A stretch of DNA of 64,000 bases from Tetrapyrgos nigripes (Eukaryota > Basidiomycota > Agaricomycetes > Agaricales > Campanellaceae). The translations under genes and the position numbers were made by a program. This document shows positions 10,146 to 23,001 of this stretch, in pieces. The notes beneath the pieces were generated by a model. That model ran no database searches, was not told where the DNA came from, and saw only the letters and a program-made list of their open reading frames with translations. How positions within the stretch are numbered: the first letter of the stretch is position 1; each line of letters opens with the position of its first letter. Location of the stretch: contig JAACJM010000015.1 in assembly GCA_013368315.1 (NCBI GenBank), forward strand, positions 1-64,000. The letters run 5' to 3'.

Positions 10146-11130
10146 GATGGGAAAGGAGGTAATGGAAAGGGTGCTATAGAACGTACCTTTTGTAGTCCAT
10201 CGCCACAGACGCGAGCGTGACACGGAGAAAAAATAACCACAATGATAGTCTAGACCGTAGACCGTAGGTTCGATTCGGAAAAGGGTTCCGCCGTTGGGTG
10301 TTTCAGGTCGAGCCTGAGGCCTGAGGTTGTAACCTAGTCGATTGTCGACAAGGTGGACCTAGGGGTCAACAGGCTTGGGTGGAATGTCCGATTGATACTC
10401 CGGGTCCGAGTCAGGCTGGTGCTGTAGCCGTACAGCTGGAAGCACGCAATATTAATATGTCTACAGACAGTTTAACGGATTGCACCAGAAGACTAAAGTC
10501 ACGGTCACGCGATCAGTAATCTATCACGGGAAGTGACTGTAATACAATCTGTTACTGTCTGTTACTGTCTGTACACCAACTGTACGCCTATCTCACTCTG
10601 CTCGACGGATAAATTGGTATTTCTCAGCGTGAAGGATCATTCCTCGGTTTCCACATGTGTTTCTAAGTATCAGGAAGGAGTAAAGAAGGCGTAGCCAGGA
10701 AAAAACTCACCTTCGATTGACTTGGAGTAAATAAACACTTAAAACATCAGCAAATTTCAGTCCAAGCCTCCTGAGCTTGTAACCTAGTCGATTGTCGACA
10801 AGGTGCGCAAAGTTATTACGTCGTAATTTGAAGGTACAGAACATGCAGAAAGGGTCATGATCATTTCACGCTGATAGTTTTGGTCGTTTTGGTCACTTGC
10901 TGTATTGCATGACATACTCCATATAGAGCGTAGCATAGAGTACCCGAACACAGTCGGTCAACAGCACAGCCAAACTAGTAACGTCTGCAGATAGGCAGCG
11001 GCGTATAATTGCGCACTGCACTTAATCCATACAGCTAAATCCCTGTTTTCAAGTCTTTTTGGTAGAAAAACATAAGGAAGATACAGTATGACATGAAATA
11101 CGGGCGAAGATAGTGCTGGTAGGGTAGCGC
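10146..11130. other. gene-free interval with short repeats
   Basis: Nearly 1 kb without a gene. It contains a pair of 36-bp direct repeats exactly 450 bases apart (10320 and 10770), a short tandem of TCTGTTACTG at about 10553-10575 and the doubled GTAGACC at about 10246. It serves as the promoter side of the F-box-like gene and the 3' side of P1. Confidence 0.5.
10320..10805. repeat. 36-bp direct repeats 450 bp apart
   Basis: The copies at 10320-10355 and 10770-10805 read CCTGAG(G/C)TTGTAACCTAGTC and then GATTGTCGACAAGGTG, with one mismatch in 36. Each contains the perfect palindrome TTGTCGACAA. Flanking sequence does not match. The arrangement could be the ends of a small inserted element or duplicated protein-binding sites; the interior of 414 bases has no coding frame. 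Confidence 0.65.
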
Positions 11131-11712
11131 TTAGTCGAAGAGACCGAAGCCCTGAATACGAAAAGAAAATATTATTATCAGCTCACGTCGTATAGATCCA
11201 TAGAGGAGCAAACGTACCATGTCGTCGTCTGATTCTTCCTTCTCCTCCTCCTTCTTCTCTTCCTCTTTAGGTGCGTCTGTGGCAGCACCACCTCCAGCAG
11301 CCCCACCTCCAGAAGCAACAGCAGCGGGTGCTCCACCACCAGATCCTACATTGGAAAGGAGATCCTTAACGTTCTTGCCCTCTAGTGCCTTGGTAAGAAG
11401 AGATGCCCAGATGGGCTCGAGTTCGACGCCAGCTGCATTGCAGAGAGCGACAAGCTTGTCAGACTACATAGATGATTGATTGAGAATGCGATTCAACTGA
11501 AACGACGAGAAACATACAGTGATTTCAATACCCTCGTCGGCTAAGATAAGAGCGGCATAGGTAGAAGCAAGGTCTGAAGAGGCCTAGAGACGCAAATTTT
11601 TGATCAGTGTCATCCAACCGGAAACAAAGCTATCCAGCCGCAAATCAAGCCTTTTGGACTGAAAACCACAAAAAATGCAAAGCTGGGACATGCAGGAAGG
11701 TAGTCTCACCAT
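11131..11712 (-). CDS. RPP1: 60S acidic ribosomal protein P1
   Basis: The joined exons give a classic P1: [23 protein letters not shown] / [19 protein letters not shown].. / an Ala-Gly-Pro hinge / [17 protein letters not shown] / GFGLFD, with TAA at 11131-11133. The stop-proximal GFGLFD is the conserved stalk C-terminus that binds translation factors and is split from its Met by an intron. The initiator ATG (11710-11712) is immediately followed by a GTGAGA donor, so the first coding exon is only three bases and the second starts at 11583. P1/P2 dimers on P0 form the lateral stalk of the large subunit that recruits and activates elongation-factor GTPases. Length of about 110 residues is standard. 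The run of ribosome genes (P1, uL30m, Rix7) starts here. Confidence 0.93.
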
Positions 11713-12018
11713 CTGTAGTGGAGATGTAAGGGTAGATAAGTGGAATTGACGAGGTCTTGACGAGGTTGACGAACTGGAAGTGTTGACTCGACTCTAGCGC
11801 TTAGGCGGACTTTCAATTGTTGTACAGCCACAACTGGACTCGGAGCTCTAAGTCTCTATTACAGACTCATGCTGCATACTGGCTCAGCGCTCAGGCCTCA
11901 GGTTCAGATATAATGTAGAGACAAATGTAGAACAGAGATGTATTATTCCTTTAACGAATAGTCGCTTTCCATTAACAGTGGTGAGGGTAAAGTAAAGAGT
12001 GCGTCCATCGAATACACC
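11713..12018. other. P1 promoter side / uL30m 3' side
   Basis: 306 bases between the P1 start and the end of uL30m. Nothing beyond ordinary upstream sequence is visible; AG/CT-rich stretches and a GCGCTCAGGCCTCAGG word occur near 11886. No long open frame. Confidence 0.4.
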
Positions 12019-12411
12019 TCATATCACGTCCCTCCGAGTCCCTACAACCTTGTAACCTCTCGCCGACCTCCTCTCCAAAGTCTGTTCGTATTTTGTCCGG
12101 ACCATATTCTCTGGTACGTTTTCCACCTCAACAAGCTCTTTGACACGAAGTATTTTACCCGCAATATCTGGAGTGTGCCGGTGGTAGACTGTCTGCATAC
12201 GTCGATGGATGCCGAGGGAAACAAGCGTTTCTTTAATTCGATCTCCTAGAGAAATGGCTGACCGGCGTAGAGTGATTTTGAAGTGGGTGTTCGGAGCGTC
12301 TGATGAAGTAGATTGCGCAGAAGAGGTCGCTATTGCGCGAATTGCATATGTAGAGGCTCTGGGACATGTCCGACCGAGAACAGTAGAATATGAAATCAAC
12401 CTAGATGACAT
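12019..12411 (-). CDS. MRPL33: mitochondrial large-subunit ribosomal protein uL30m
   Basis: A single-exon frame of 130 residues. The first 30 (MSSRLISYSTVLGRTCPRAS..) are basic, Ser/Thr-rich and without acidic residues, typical of a mitochondrial presequence. The rest is the L30 fold: FKITLRRSAISLGDRIKETL with SLGIHRRMQTVYHRHTP and IAGKILRVKELVEVENV. The bacterial family pattern is (I/V)T..RS.IG....(Q/R)..TL..LGL.K......(N/D)TP...GM...V..L(V/I).V. The position HTPDIAGKI is the mitochondrial counterpart of the last strand. Length fits fungal uL30m (yeast Mrpl33 is shorter). It is divergent from RIX7, so the intervening ~220 bases would serve both. Confidence 0.9.
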   Translation of the reverse strand: MSSRLISYSTVLGRTCPRASTYAIRAIATSSAQSTSSDAPNTHFKITLRRSAISLGDRIKETLVSLGIHRRMQTVYHRHTPDIAGKILRVKELVEVENVPENMVRTKYEQTLERRSARGYKVVGTRRDVI

Positions 12412-12630
12412 CGCGTCTGCAAAACAGCGTTAGTGAACGAGACCAAGGAAACAGGCAAGAAACGTACGCGGAGGAAAAAGATACGATTCCAAGTTTGTTG
12501 ACAAACAAACACGCTAAATTTTCTGAAGCGCGTCTACCACAATGCAAAGTCCTGTACGTCTGCGATTCTCTTTTAGACTCCGCCGTGTTCACGACTCATT
12601 AGACAGGGTGGAAATGCTCTGAATCGTTCT
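12412..12630. promoter_or_regulatory. bidirectional promoter uL30m / RIX7
   Basis: The region between the minus-strand uL30m start (12411) and the RIX7 start (12631). A pyrimidine/AG-like stretch (TGCGATTCTCTTTTAG) ends at about 12577, and the frame of RIX7 stays open upstream to that AG (TPPCSRLIRQGGNALNRSM). RIX7 may therefore have an additional short 5' exon with a start further upstream in this interval. No TATA box was recognised. Confidence 0.4.
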
Positions 12631-15142
<2,512 letters not shown>

Positions 15143-15244
15143 ATTACTGTATTTAGAGTATAATACATTGATTGGAGTATAGTAGAAAACATGTGCATGC
15201 ACAATGAAATGCAGAAGACGCTATCCTTCCAAGTAATGAGTGAA

Positions 15245-16589
15245 TTATTTCCGGTTGTTTTGCATCACAAGGATTTGCACCAGCCGGATGCTGGTGTGGA
15301 CTTCAGTCTTGGAATGATTATTGAAGCAACGGGTTCACTCACAAGATATTAATCATATCCAGTTCGAGACCAATGGATTCAGCTAAAGCGTCCCTTCTCA
15401 TCAAACCCTGCTCAGCAAGGCGAGCGTGGTGAAGAATTTTTTGAGTACTTCAAGGAAACGTCAGTATAGCCCTAGACCTATATCGGCATCGGACTCACTC
15501 ATATAGGACGAAACCTCCAAAGAGAGCCAATCCGCCATAGAGAGTGATCGCTTCAGTGACAGCAAGTCCTCTGACACCCAGCGGCAGAGCCATTGGTGCT
15601 AGAGATGACAGAGCTACTACAGTGATACCGGCGAGGAGTGGACCACCAAGGTTCAAATACTTGTCGTTACTAGAGAGAAGTTTTGAATTGAGGATGAACT
15701 TGTATTTTTTTTTGAAAGACTCACCGTGCAGTCGCTCCAACGTAAGACAGGGATCCGACAATGCCGACAGTATAGAGAGCTGCTCTTGACAGGATGGCTG
15801 GAGCGAAGAAGAACATAGGGCTGAGAACTGCAGCTTGGCATGCGTTGAATCCGAGCCAGAACAGGTGCTTCTGGATGGTCCTTTCCGGGGGTGTATAGAG
15901 CACACCTAAATTGCGTTGCTTTGAATTTCAATGACTTTGATGCACAGGAAATACACATACCCATCATGGTACCAATACTTCCCACCAAACTTACTCCAAG
16001 AACAAGCCCTGCAGCAGAGAATTAGCAATAATTTGTGTCCAGAAGTTGATAGAGCAACACACATGGATTGGCAGCCATGATCCTGTAAGGTACACCCAAT
16101 CTAAACATGCTACGCGCCGCTGCAGAAAGGGTTAAGGAAAAAGTCTTGGAGTGAAAAGGTAGCGAGTACCCAAAGCAGTGAGAACAAGTCCTCCTCCAGT
16201 ATACTTGAAAGTGTCATGCAAAAGGGACTGCTCTCCAGGGGAAAGTTGGTCTCGCGTTTCCCGGTTCAAAAATCCTTCGAGAAGTACAACAGATCCAGCG
16301 ACACCCCCCTGGACAGAGATCAGGTTTATGCGACGAGTGAAGGGAAGACACGCACGGCTATCATAGCCATCTTTTGCCAGGAAATGGTGGGCCGAGTTTG
16401 CACGAGAGGAGCATCTTGCATGTAGGTACGAGAGCCTTTGGCTAGTAGACTCAGAGTCGGTGACTTGCTGTTCCGTAGTGTCTGCAATACATTGGGACGG
16501 AATACACTGAATGCTCGCTGAGCTGGAAGGGGCTGCCTTGCGATGCAGGGAAGAGTACGGGGGCGAAATGCTGAGAATCTGGATAACAT
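15245..16589 (-). CDS. mitochondrial Bax-inhibitor-1 family protein (GHITM-like)
   Basis: The start at 16589 gives MLSRFSAFRPRTLPCIARQP, an Arg-rich, acid-free presequence. Spliced exons continue GGVAGSVVLLEGFLNRETRD, KYTGGGLVLTALAARSMFRLGVPYRIMAANP, LGVSLVGSIGTMMG, then hydrophobic helices (CQAAVLSPMFFFAPAILSRAALYTVGIVGSLSYVG and others) and YGGLALFGGFVLYDTQKILHHA. The last motif is the conserved C-terminal half of the BI-1 superfamily. The final exon reads LELDMINI(F)IRLVQILVMQNNRK with TAA at 15245-15247. Seven or so membrane segments are expected. The animal relative GHITM/TMBIM5 sits in the inner mitochondrial membrane, acts in cristae organisation and is linked to Ca2+/H+ exchange; the fungal role is inferred. 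It is convergent with nothing and head-to-tail with SIF2. Confidence 0.88.
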
Positions 16590-16742
16590 GATGGTAGGAA
16601 AAAGAGCAGTATGGGTTGGACTGTCTTCGGAACAGTAATAACTTGTATTTTTGCCGGCAAGCTACGTCATATGCCGAACCTCGTCTCGAAATCACCAGAA
16701 GTCCGAAGTAGATTACCAAGCTAATCGTACAGTACACATAAG

Positions 16743-18865
16743 TTATGTCGAGTTTGTGATAACAGGTATCATAGAGACATCAATAATCCCCACTGATTTA
16801 CACTCAAGAGCCACTGCTATACGCTCAAGCTTGTCGTGACTTTGCCAGTCGATCTCAAACACTCCAGGTTTGTCATCACCAGCATACCAAGACCAAATTT
16901 TCTGATAAGACTGGCAAAAAAAATGTTACTGGAATTGGTCGGAAAAGGAGAACACAGACTCACCTTCAAGTTGTAAACATGCAACCACCCATCTCCGCCA
17001 CCGGTGGCCATCCAGCGATTATTGGGACTGATTGACAAAGCATATACAGGTCGAGTGTGGTCGACGAAAAAGTGCAAACATTCTCCACTATCACAATCCC
17101 AAAGACGTGTGACACCATCAAACGAGCCACTGAAGACTAATGAGATAGGAGTCTGGGGAAAGAGATAACGTACGTACGTGGCTAATAGCTCTTTGGATGT
17201 ACCGGGTAATCTATACCAGCCAAGAGTGCTGACTGAATGATGATGCCCTTCCAAAACAACCGTACTGCTCGATCCATCCAAACCAGGGATCCCGTCAACT
17301 TGACTTGAAATGTTGGATACATCATATATGCGAGTTGTCGTGTCATCCGAACACGACGCTAATCGTGTGCCCGAAGGGTTGCATTTTATCTGATTTATCT
17401 CATCTTTGTGTCCTCTGAAACAATTCAGCCTAAAAATCTTTGGCAAATCCATGAAGAGACTGACCCAAACGATTTAATGGGATTCTCTTGGTCGATACTC
17501 AAGATGTGAACAATCCGATCAGCAGCACAGCTTGCGAACATAGTGTCGTTAATCCAATCAACATCTAGACAGCAATCTGGTCGACAAATAACGTTAGGAC
17601 GAGAACAAAGAGCGTGTACCATATACTACCGGACCTGAATGAACGCTATATTGTCTATGCAAGCGCTTATTGGCTACGTCCCACAAGCAGGATGTACCGT
17701 CCAAACTCGCTGTGAGTAGCCAACGACCAGAGGGTGAAAATCTCGTGGTAAATATAGGACCCTGAATAATGTTCAGTATCTTTGACGGCATATGCATCAA
17801 ACCAGCGCACCTGGTGCTTTGAGTGTTGAAAATATATTTTGCCCGAAGTATCAGCAATGCGAAGGACGGAGTCATAAGAAGCAATCGCCAATAATTCTCC
17901 AGTAGGATTCCAACTGAGGGATGTGAGATCGCCTGATTCTGCTATTGAGAATGATTCTAGCGTCACTGGGTCCTTGGATGTTGATGCGAGGTTCCATATC
18001 TTCACCGAAGCATCTTTGGATCTAGCAGTAGGCAGTCAGAAGTAGTTGGATGAGCCAACCAAGATAATAATACCCCGAAGCCACTAAATTGTGTTTGATA
18101 GGATTGAAGGCACAGCAGAAAACCTAATTAGAGATCAGAAACGTTCTTTGCAACAGCAAGACTCCAAATTACTTCAGATTTATGACCCGTCAGCAGTTGA
18201 ATGGAACTGGGATCAGTGTCCTTGTCTACAGGTCCCTGTTTCCGGAAGGTAGGAAGGGCATTCCTAGCTTTTTTTGACGAAGCTACTACAGATATCAGAG
18301 GATGTGACAGGTCAGATGCAGAGACATACCATCACTAGTGTTTTCACCCTGTGCTTCCTGCTCTCGTCGGGGACGCTTCTCTTGAGGTTCGTTGGTGGGT
18401 GGTACGTCTGCCTTGCGCTTTGACGCGTTGGTGTCTGGAACGCCATTAGATCTGACAGGTAGAGTTGGCTCAAGGATGACGCTCGGGACGTTGGGGCGTA
18501 TGAGAGGGGCAATGAATGTTTGTGGTTCGGGTGGTGTTGTTGAGCATACGTGTGTCTCCAGCAATGAGAATCCAGTTTTGCAATTGGCAGCCAGTTCTCC
18601 GCCTTGGAAGTGATATTCGACTTCGGTGTATAGAAGTGACTTGCTGAGCAGCTCTACGAGTTCTCCTCGCGGTACATGTTTGGAAAAACACGGTGAACGT
18701 TCGAGATGTGCTTCTTTTGCAAGGGCAAACGCAGAGTGTTCGAAACCTATGCAAGATGTTGAAGAGAAAAGATAAACTCTGAATAAACCAAGACTGACCA
18801 GAATCTTTGAAGTAGGAGTAGATGAGACGATTGATTTCGTCGGAGGTTATCTGGATATTAGCCAT
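16743..18865 (-). CDS. SIF2: Sif2/TBL1-type LisH-WD40 corepressor subunit
   Basis: The ATG at 18863-18865 opens MANIQITSDEINRLIYSYFK, the LisH motif that tetramerises TBL1/Sif2. The F-box-like helix follows (LVELLSKSLLYTEVEYHFQGG), then a disordered NLS-bearing linker (NASKRKADVPP, EKRPRREQE), then eight WD40 blades: SKDASVKIWNLAS, LLAIASYDSVLRIAD, LLTASLDGTSCLWDV, CAADRIVHILSID, LASCSDDTTTRIYDV, SGSFDGVTRLWDC and MATGGGDGWLHVYNL, ending KIWSWYAGDDKPGVFEIDWQ. The stop TAA is at 16743-16745 after ALECKSVGIIDVSMIPV. In yeast Sif2 works in the Set3/Hos2 histone deacetylase complex; in animals TBL1 is part of NCoR/SMRT-HDAC3. The unspliced intron frames around 17150-17170 and 16920-16965 are clear. 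It shares a 171-bp divergent promoter with the DCAF11 gene. Confidence 0.9.
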
Positions 18866-19036
18866 CCGAAGATGTAGCAAGAATATCCGTGTGCTCTGGA
18901 GGGGCTTTGAGAAAGAAGGAACCCTAACCCTGGTTTCTTGCTCACACCTAGGGTGCCGCCGGCAAATATGTGGATGCTTAAGTACTTACTTACAAATAAG
19001 AGTCTCTCACTCCTACATAGACTCCTCCTCGCCGTC
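18866..19036. promoter_or_regulatory. bidirectional promoter SIF2 / DCAF11
   Basis: 171 bases between two divergent WD40 gene starts. It contains CTAACCCTGG at about 18924 and pyrimidine-rich stretches near the plus-strand start (CTCCTCCTCGCCGTC). There is no room for separate promoters, so transcription of both genes is probably coupled. No TATA box was recognised. Confidence 0.5.
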
Positions 19037-21499
19037 ATGGCGAACGAAGTCTCTGAAAACAGTGTCCGCATCGCTCTACTCAGTATGTCTCACCCGTACC
19101 AGCACCTCTCACTTCTGACATCCGTAACCCAGATCTCCTTGCTGCTCGTGCGGCCAGTAATTCACGCTTCATCACAACAAGCAATGGCCGAATCTCGTTC
19201 CCACTGGACAACGACGATGATGACGAAGACATGGATTCAGACTCCGTATATAACGATGACGACCGTGAATGGCAAGATGAAGACGACTTGCTTCACAATC
19301 CATATCGTTCTGCTCGGGAGAACCAGAAGATATGGATCCCTCCCGCATCTACTCCCCAGGAAGCAGGAGTAGAACTCATCAAGAGTGGGGACTTTGGTAG
19401 AGTGTCTCCAAAGATTAGGGCAAGAAGAGGTCATAATAACCTCGCCAAGGTGATAAGTAACCGACTTTCTCGACCACACCCTGTTTTGTATAAAGAGGAT
19501 TATGCTGCTGTGAGCTGTTTGTCATTTGCTTCTGTTCGTATTGTCCTGAAAGGCCAACCGCAGAATATCGTCCCTAACTCCCATGGAGTAGTCGTGGCCA
19601 ATTATGATTCGAATATTTATACAGCCCAATTCTCCAGAGGTGTTGTCTATCATTTGCCCCTACTGGGATCATTGCTTATGCACGATCAGACTCCTCGTTC
19701 TTTTATACATGTTCGCAGGGTAAGCCTGCCTTTAACGTGGAACTTTGCGTATCGGTTCATTCGTCTGTCCAGACTTCCGTCTCAACTTGTTTGATACTAC
19801 GGCTCCTCCTAAATTCGGCCTCCAAAGCAGGCCACATCGCGATTACGGCTACGAGCTACAGACCACGATGAAGCTTACACGAAGCATACAAGGTCATCAT
19901 GGACGGTGGACAATCACGGATGCCAACCTTTCCCCTAATAATGAAAGGTGTGTATATCTGTCTTTCTAAACAATATTTTTTCATAGTAATTGCTGTCTCC
20001 AGAATTGTGTATTCATCCATTGTGTGTAATACCATCTCTCAAAGACATGCCTTGTAAACTGAGTTATTAAAGACCTCCACCGCGTACATGTGCAGTACCA
20101 CGGACGACGATCCCACTCAAATTCCAATACCCTTCCATGATTCGTTCCGCAACTCGAACGATTTCTGGCATACAGGATCTGGGTCTTTTGCTTTGTACAG
20201 TTGTCGGTTCTCGGCAGATGGCAATGAGATCATTGCAGGAGGTCGTGGTGAAATTTTCGGTGCGTATCCGTTTCAGCGATAGCGTGTACATACTAAGTTT
20301 TTTTTGTAGTGTATGATCTTTTGGCGAACAGAAGAAGCGTCAAGATATCCGCTCATGAAGACGACGTCAACAGTTGCACTTGGGCAGACACAGCGTCAGG
20401 AAACGTCCTTGTCAGTGCCTCTGACGACACCTTTCTCAAAGTATGGTATGTATCATTCATCCGGTTTTCATAGCCATCCTTGACAGCTTTCCCAGGGACA
20501 GAAGGTCGTTAGGGGCTTCACAGAAACCTTCCGGTGTTCTCGTTGGACACACAGAAGGCATTACATACGTCTCTGCCAAGGGAGATGGAAGATGTCGGTT
20601 ATTCCCCTCTTTTCAGTGTTGATGAATCTGACGTGTTGCGCAGATGTACTTTCCAACGGAAAGGATCAAGCCATGCGACTATGGGACTTGCGCAAGATGC
20701 GATCTAGTGCAGAATTCGACACTTTCTCCGACAAAGTCTACGGGGTCTCCAACTTTGACTACCGGTAAGTGCTTCTGTCGGTGCAGTGCACCCGCTCAAC
20801 TGAGGATCAGGTATACCAGCTATCCAAACTATCCCAGACCGAAGCATAGGGCTCATCCTCAGGATTGTAGCGTCATGACATACAGAGGGCACTCTGTCCT
20901 CATGACGCTCATACGTTGTCACTTCTCTCCTGCAGAAACAACTGGTGGACAATATGTATATTCCGGCTCTTCCGATGGGCGAGTTCATGTAAGTCAATCA
21001 ACTTGTATACTTGATTGTTACTCATTCGGTGTTTTGTCAGATATGGTCTCTTGATGGAACAGTAGTGGATGTCCTGGATCGCAAGAAAAGTCTTCCGATA
21101 CACCAGGACTATACTGGTCCAGAGTATGAGCGTAAGTCAGCTCCTAATCGCGAAACGTGTGTCCGAGATGTGAGCTGGCATTCTGAGGTTTGTGCTGGTC
21201 GTACTTATTGAAAGTCATTATACTCAAAATGAGAACACCTCCAGCAACCGGTAATGATAAGTGCAGCATGGGAATCCGTTCGTTTAGGAAGCACCCTTGC
21301 TCGCCACGAGTGGAAGGGTCTATCAAAATTGGGGTATTCGTTGCAAGATTGGAAGGAGAAGCAAAGACAGGAAGATAATACTGGGCCTTGTTCGGTCCGA
21401 AAGTCTCCTCGGACACGTCGCCTCCGAATGCCTGGGACTTATGGCACTGAAGTAGACGATGATAGCGACGATGAAGACTATGTCGATAATGTGGATTAA
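19037..21499 (+). CDS. DCAF11: DCAF11/WDR23-type WD40 protein
   Basis: The start is MANEVSENSVRIALL at 19037, spliced (GTATGT..CCCAG) to NLLAARAASNSRFITTSNGR and an acidic stretch DNDDDDEDMDSDS. It then carries the family hallmark of N-terminal segments RENQKIWIPPAS and IPNSHG-like VPNSHGVVVANYDSNIYTAQFS, before WD40 blades (LTRSIQGHHGRWTITDANLSP, LYSCRFSADGNEIIAGGRGE, SVKISAHEDDVNSCTW, VSASDDTFLKVWD, GHTEGITYVSAKGDGRC, YVYSGSSDGRVHIWSLDGT). The C-terminus is acidic (DDDSDDEDYVDNVD). DCAF11 is a substrate receptor for DDB1-CUL4 ubiquitin ligases and controls Nrf2 in animals; a fungal substrate is not known. WD40 scaffolds with divergent promoters sit side by side here. Confidence 0.82.
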
Positions 21500-21768
21500 T
21501 TCATCGTGATGTATGCGTATGTTAAACCTGACCCTCTGTATCAGTATGTAGTTAGATCAATGTACTTTGGATGTCTTGCTTATCAGTATCACCGCTCGCA
21601 CTGCTACATACTGCTTGCCGACGCTTGGCCAACGCTTGGCCAACAACGCTAGAAAGAGGCTAGAAGCTGGTCGCACATGCAGGTCGCGTGGGGTGACTCA
21701 TTCTGAATCATAACGATATTTGACCTGAAGTATAACCCCACCTCGCGGCCACGACCTTACTCGCGACC
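21500..21768. other. short intergenic
   Basis: About 270 bases between the DCAF11 stop and the beta-trefoil gene. GCTTGGCCAACGCTTGGCCAAC near 21625 is a short tandem of an 11-base unit (CGCTTGGCCAA). No gene. Confidence 0.5.
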
Positions 21769-22705
21769 ATGTCTGCTGAAGCAGTGAATAATGGGTTCCC
21801 TGAAGGTCGATTCCTCCTTTTCTCTGCCAAAAATGTTGAGAGTGATGACAATATGTCGAAACTTCTCTTTTGCAGGTTACTTCGTCATTCGTTCAGCAGC
21901 AACTGGTCGCCTTCTAGACGTTGCTTGTGATGGTACACTGGATAGTACGCCCGTAATTCTGTGGCCAGAGAAGGTTTCTCGGTTTTCTTCCTAAATTTTG
22001 CCATAAAAACTCACATGAAATCGGAAAAGGAAACCTCGCTTGTGGAAGGCAGAAGAAACAAGAATGCTGAGAATCAAGTGTTTTTCATAGACACGTCAGG
22101 GCAATTGTGCTCAAGGGTCGCAGGACATGCTCTTGACATAGAGGGCGAGTCGTCCAACTGTTAGACTTGTGGGCAGAAAAAACTGACTTTCACTAGGCAA
22201 CAACCTTGTGCTAAGGCATAGACGACCAGTCCTTTCTCCGTATCCAAACGCTTTCTCTCACCCACTTCCCAAATTCATTTTCTCGAAAGAAACAGGTGAA
22301 ATCAGCGTTCACTTCTCTTGTGATCCTTCTTATCCTCCATCGTCATCCCCACCTTCTGACGCATGGCGCGAAAAGTCTTATTTGCTCGCCTCCATTCCGA
22401 AACGTAAACCAAAGGGCAAGATTGGCCGCGCATTTTCTGTGTTCAGCTCGAGTTCCAGCCAATCTACACTGGATGATATGGCACAAAGCGGTATCGAACT
22501 GGGGGATGATGAAATTTTGGACGAGGATCGCGGTGAGGAGGGAGAAGTCGATGACTCCACGGACCTGCTACGGGATGTCCGTATGCTGACTATCGCAGAT
22601 AAAAAGAACAGTGACAAGCACTTATTGGAGAAGGCAAGGAACAGAAGGAAATGGCAGATTATTCAGCTGCGGTCTATGAATGCACGAACAGGTGAGGCAT
22701 CATGA
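21769..22705 (+). CDS. beta-trefoil (ricin-B-lectin-type) domain protein
   Basis: The ATG at 21769 starts a short exon (MSAEAVNNGFPE) spliced to GYFVIRSAATGRLLDVACDGT followed by PVILWPE, the first trefoil module with the QxW-like W. The second exon continues NQVFFIDTSGQLCSRVAGHALDIEG. After another intron come LVLRHRRPVLSPYPNAFSHPLPKFIF and a disordered Ser/Pro/Lys/acidic C-terminus with a coiled helical end. No signal peptide and no catalytic chain are present, so this is a lectin-fold scaffold, not a toxin. Agaricomycetes have families of such intracellular proteins (for example with the motif 'YFVIRS..TGRLLDV'). Ligand is unknown. The fold call is good; sugar binding is not proven because only two of three modules are obvious. 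Confidence 0.7.
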
Positions 22706-23001
22706 GAACTGCCATCTCTTGCCTGTCTTCATCTTTCTTCGTAGGACATCATTGAGCATATGTATAATGTGCCTCTGCAACCCAATTGCATCTGGTTTTT
22801 CCTCGTCACCCTTTATTTGGACCCATAAATTTTGAACCTGTAAAGCTACTTGACATACTGCAGAGTGTTCATACTTACATGTACAGTCGTATCTGAGTGT
22901 ATATTTGAAAGCTCTGGCTCAGGCAAGGCTTAGGTCCCTAAAATGGAGCAGTAAATTCGGCATTTGCCTAAAACACCTTATCAAGTGTCTTTTCAGACGC
23001 A
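22706..23001. other. short intergenic
   Basis: 296 bases of AT-rich sequence upstream of the ureohydrolase gene, with no gene or obvious motif. Confidence 0.4.

Noticed and set aside
10263..10275. second B-box-like word (GGTTCGATTC)
   Set aside because: No matching A box, anticodon arm or acceptor stem within 100 bases; probably chance.
21769..22705. ricin-like toxin
   Set aside because: Only a beta-trefoil-type lectin fold is visible; no catalytic chain or signal peptide is present.
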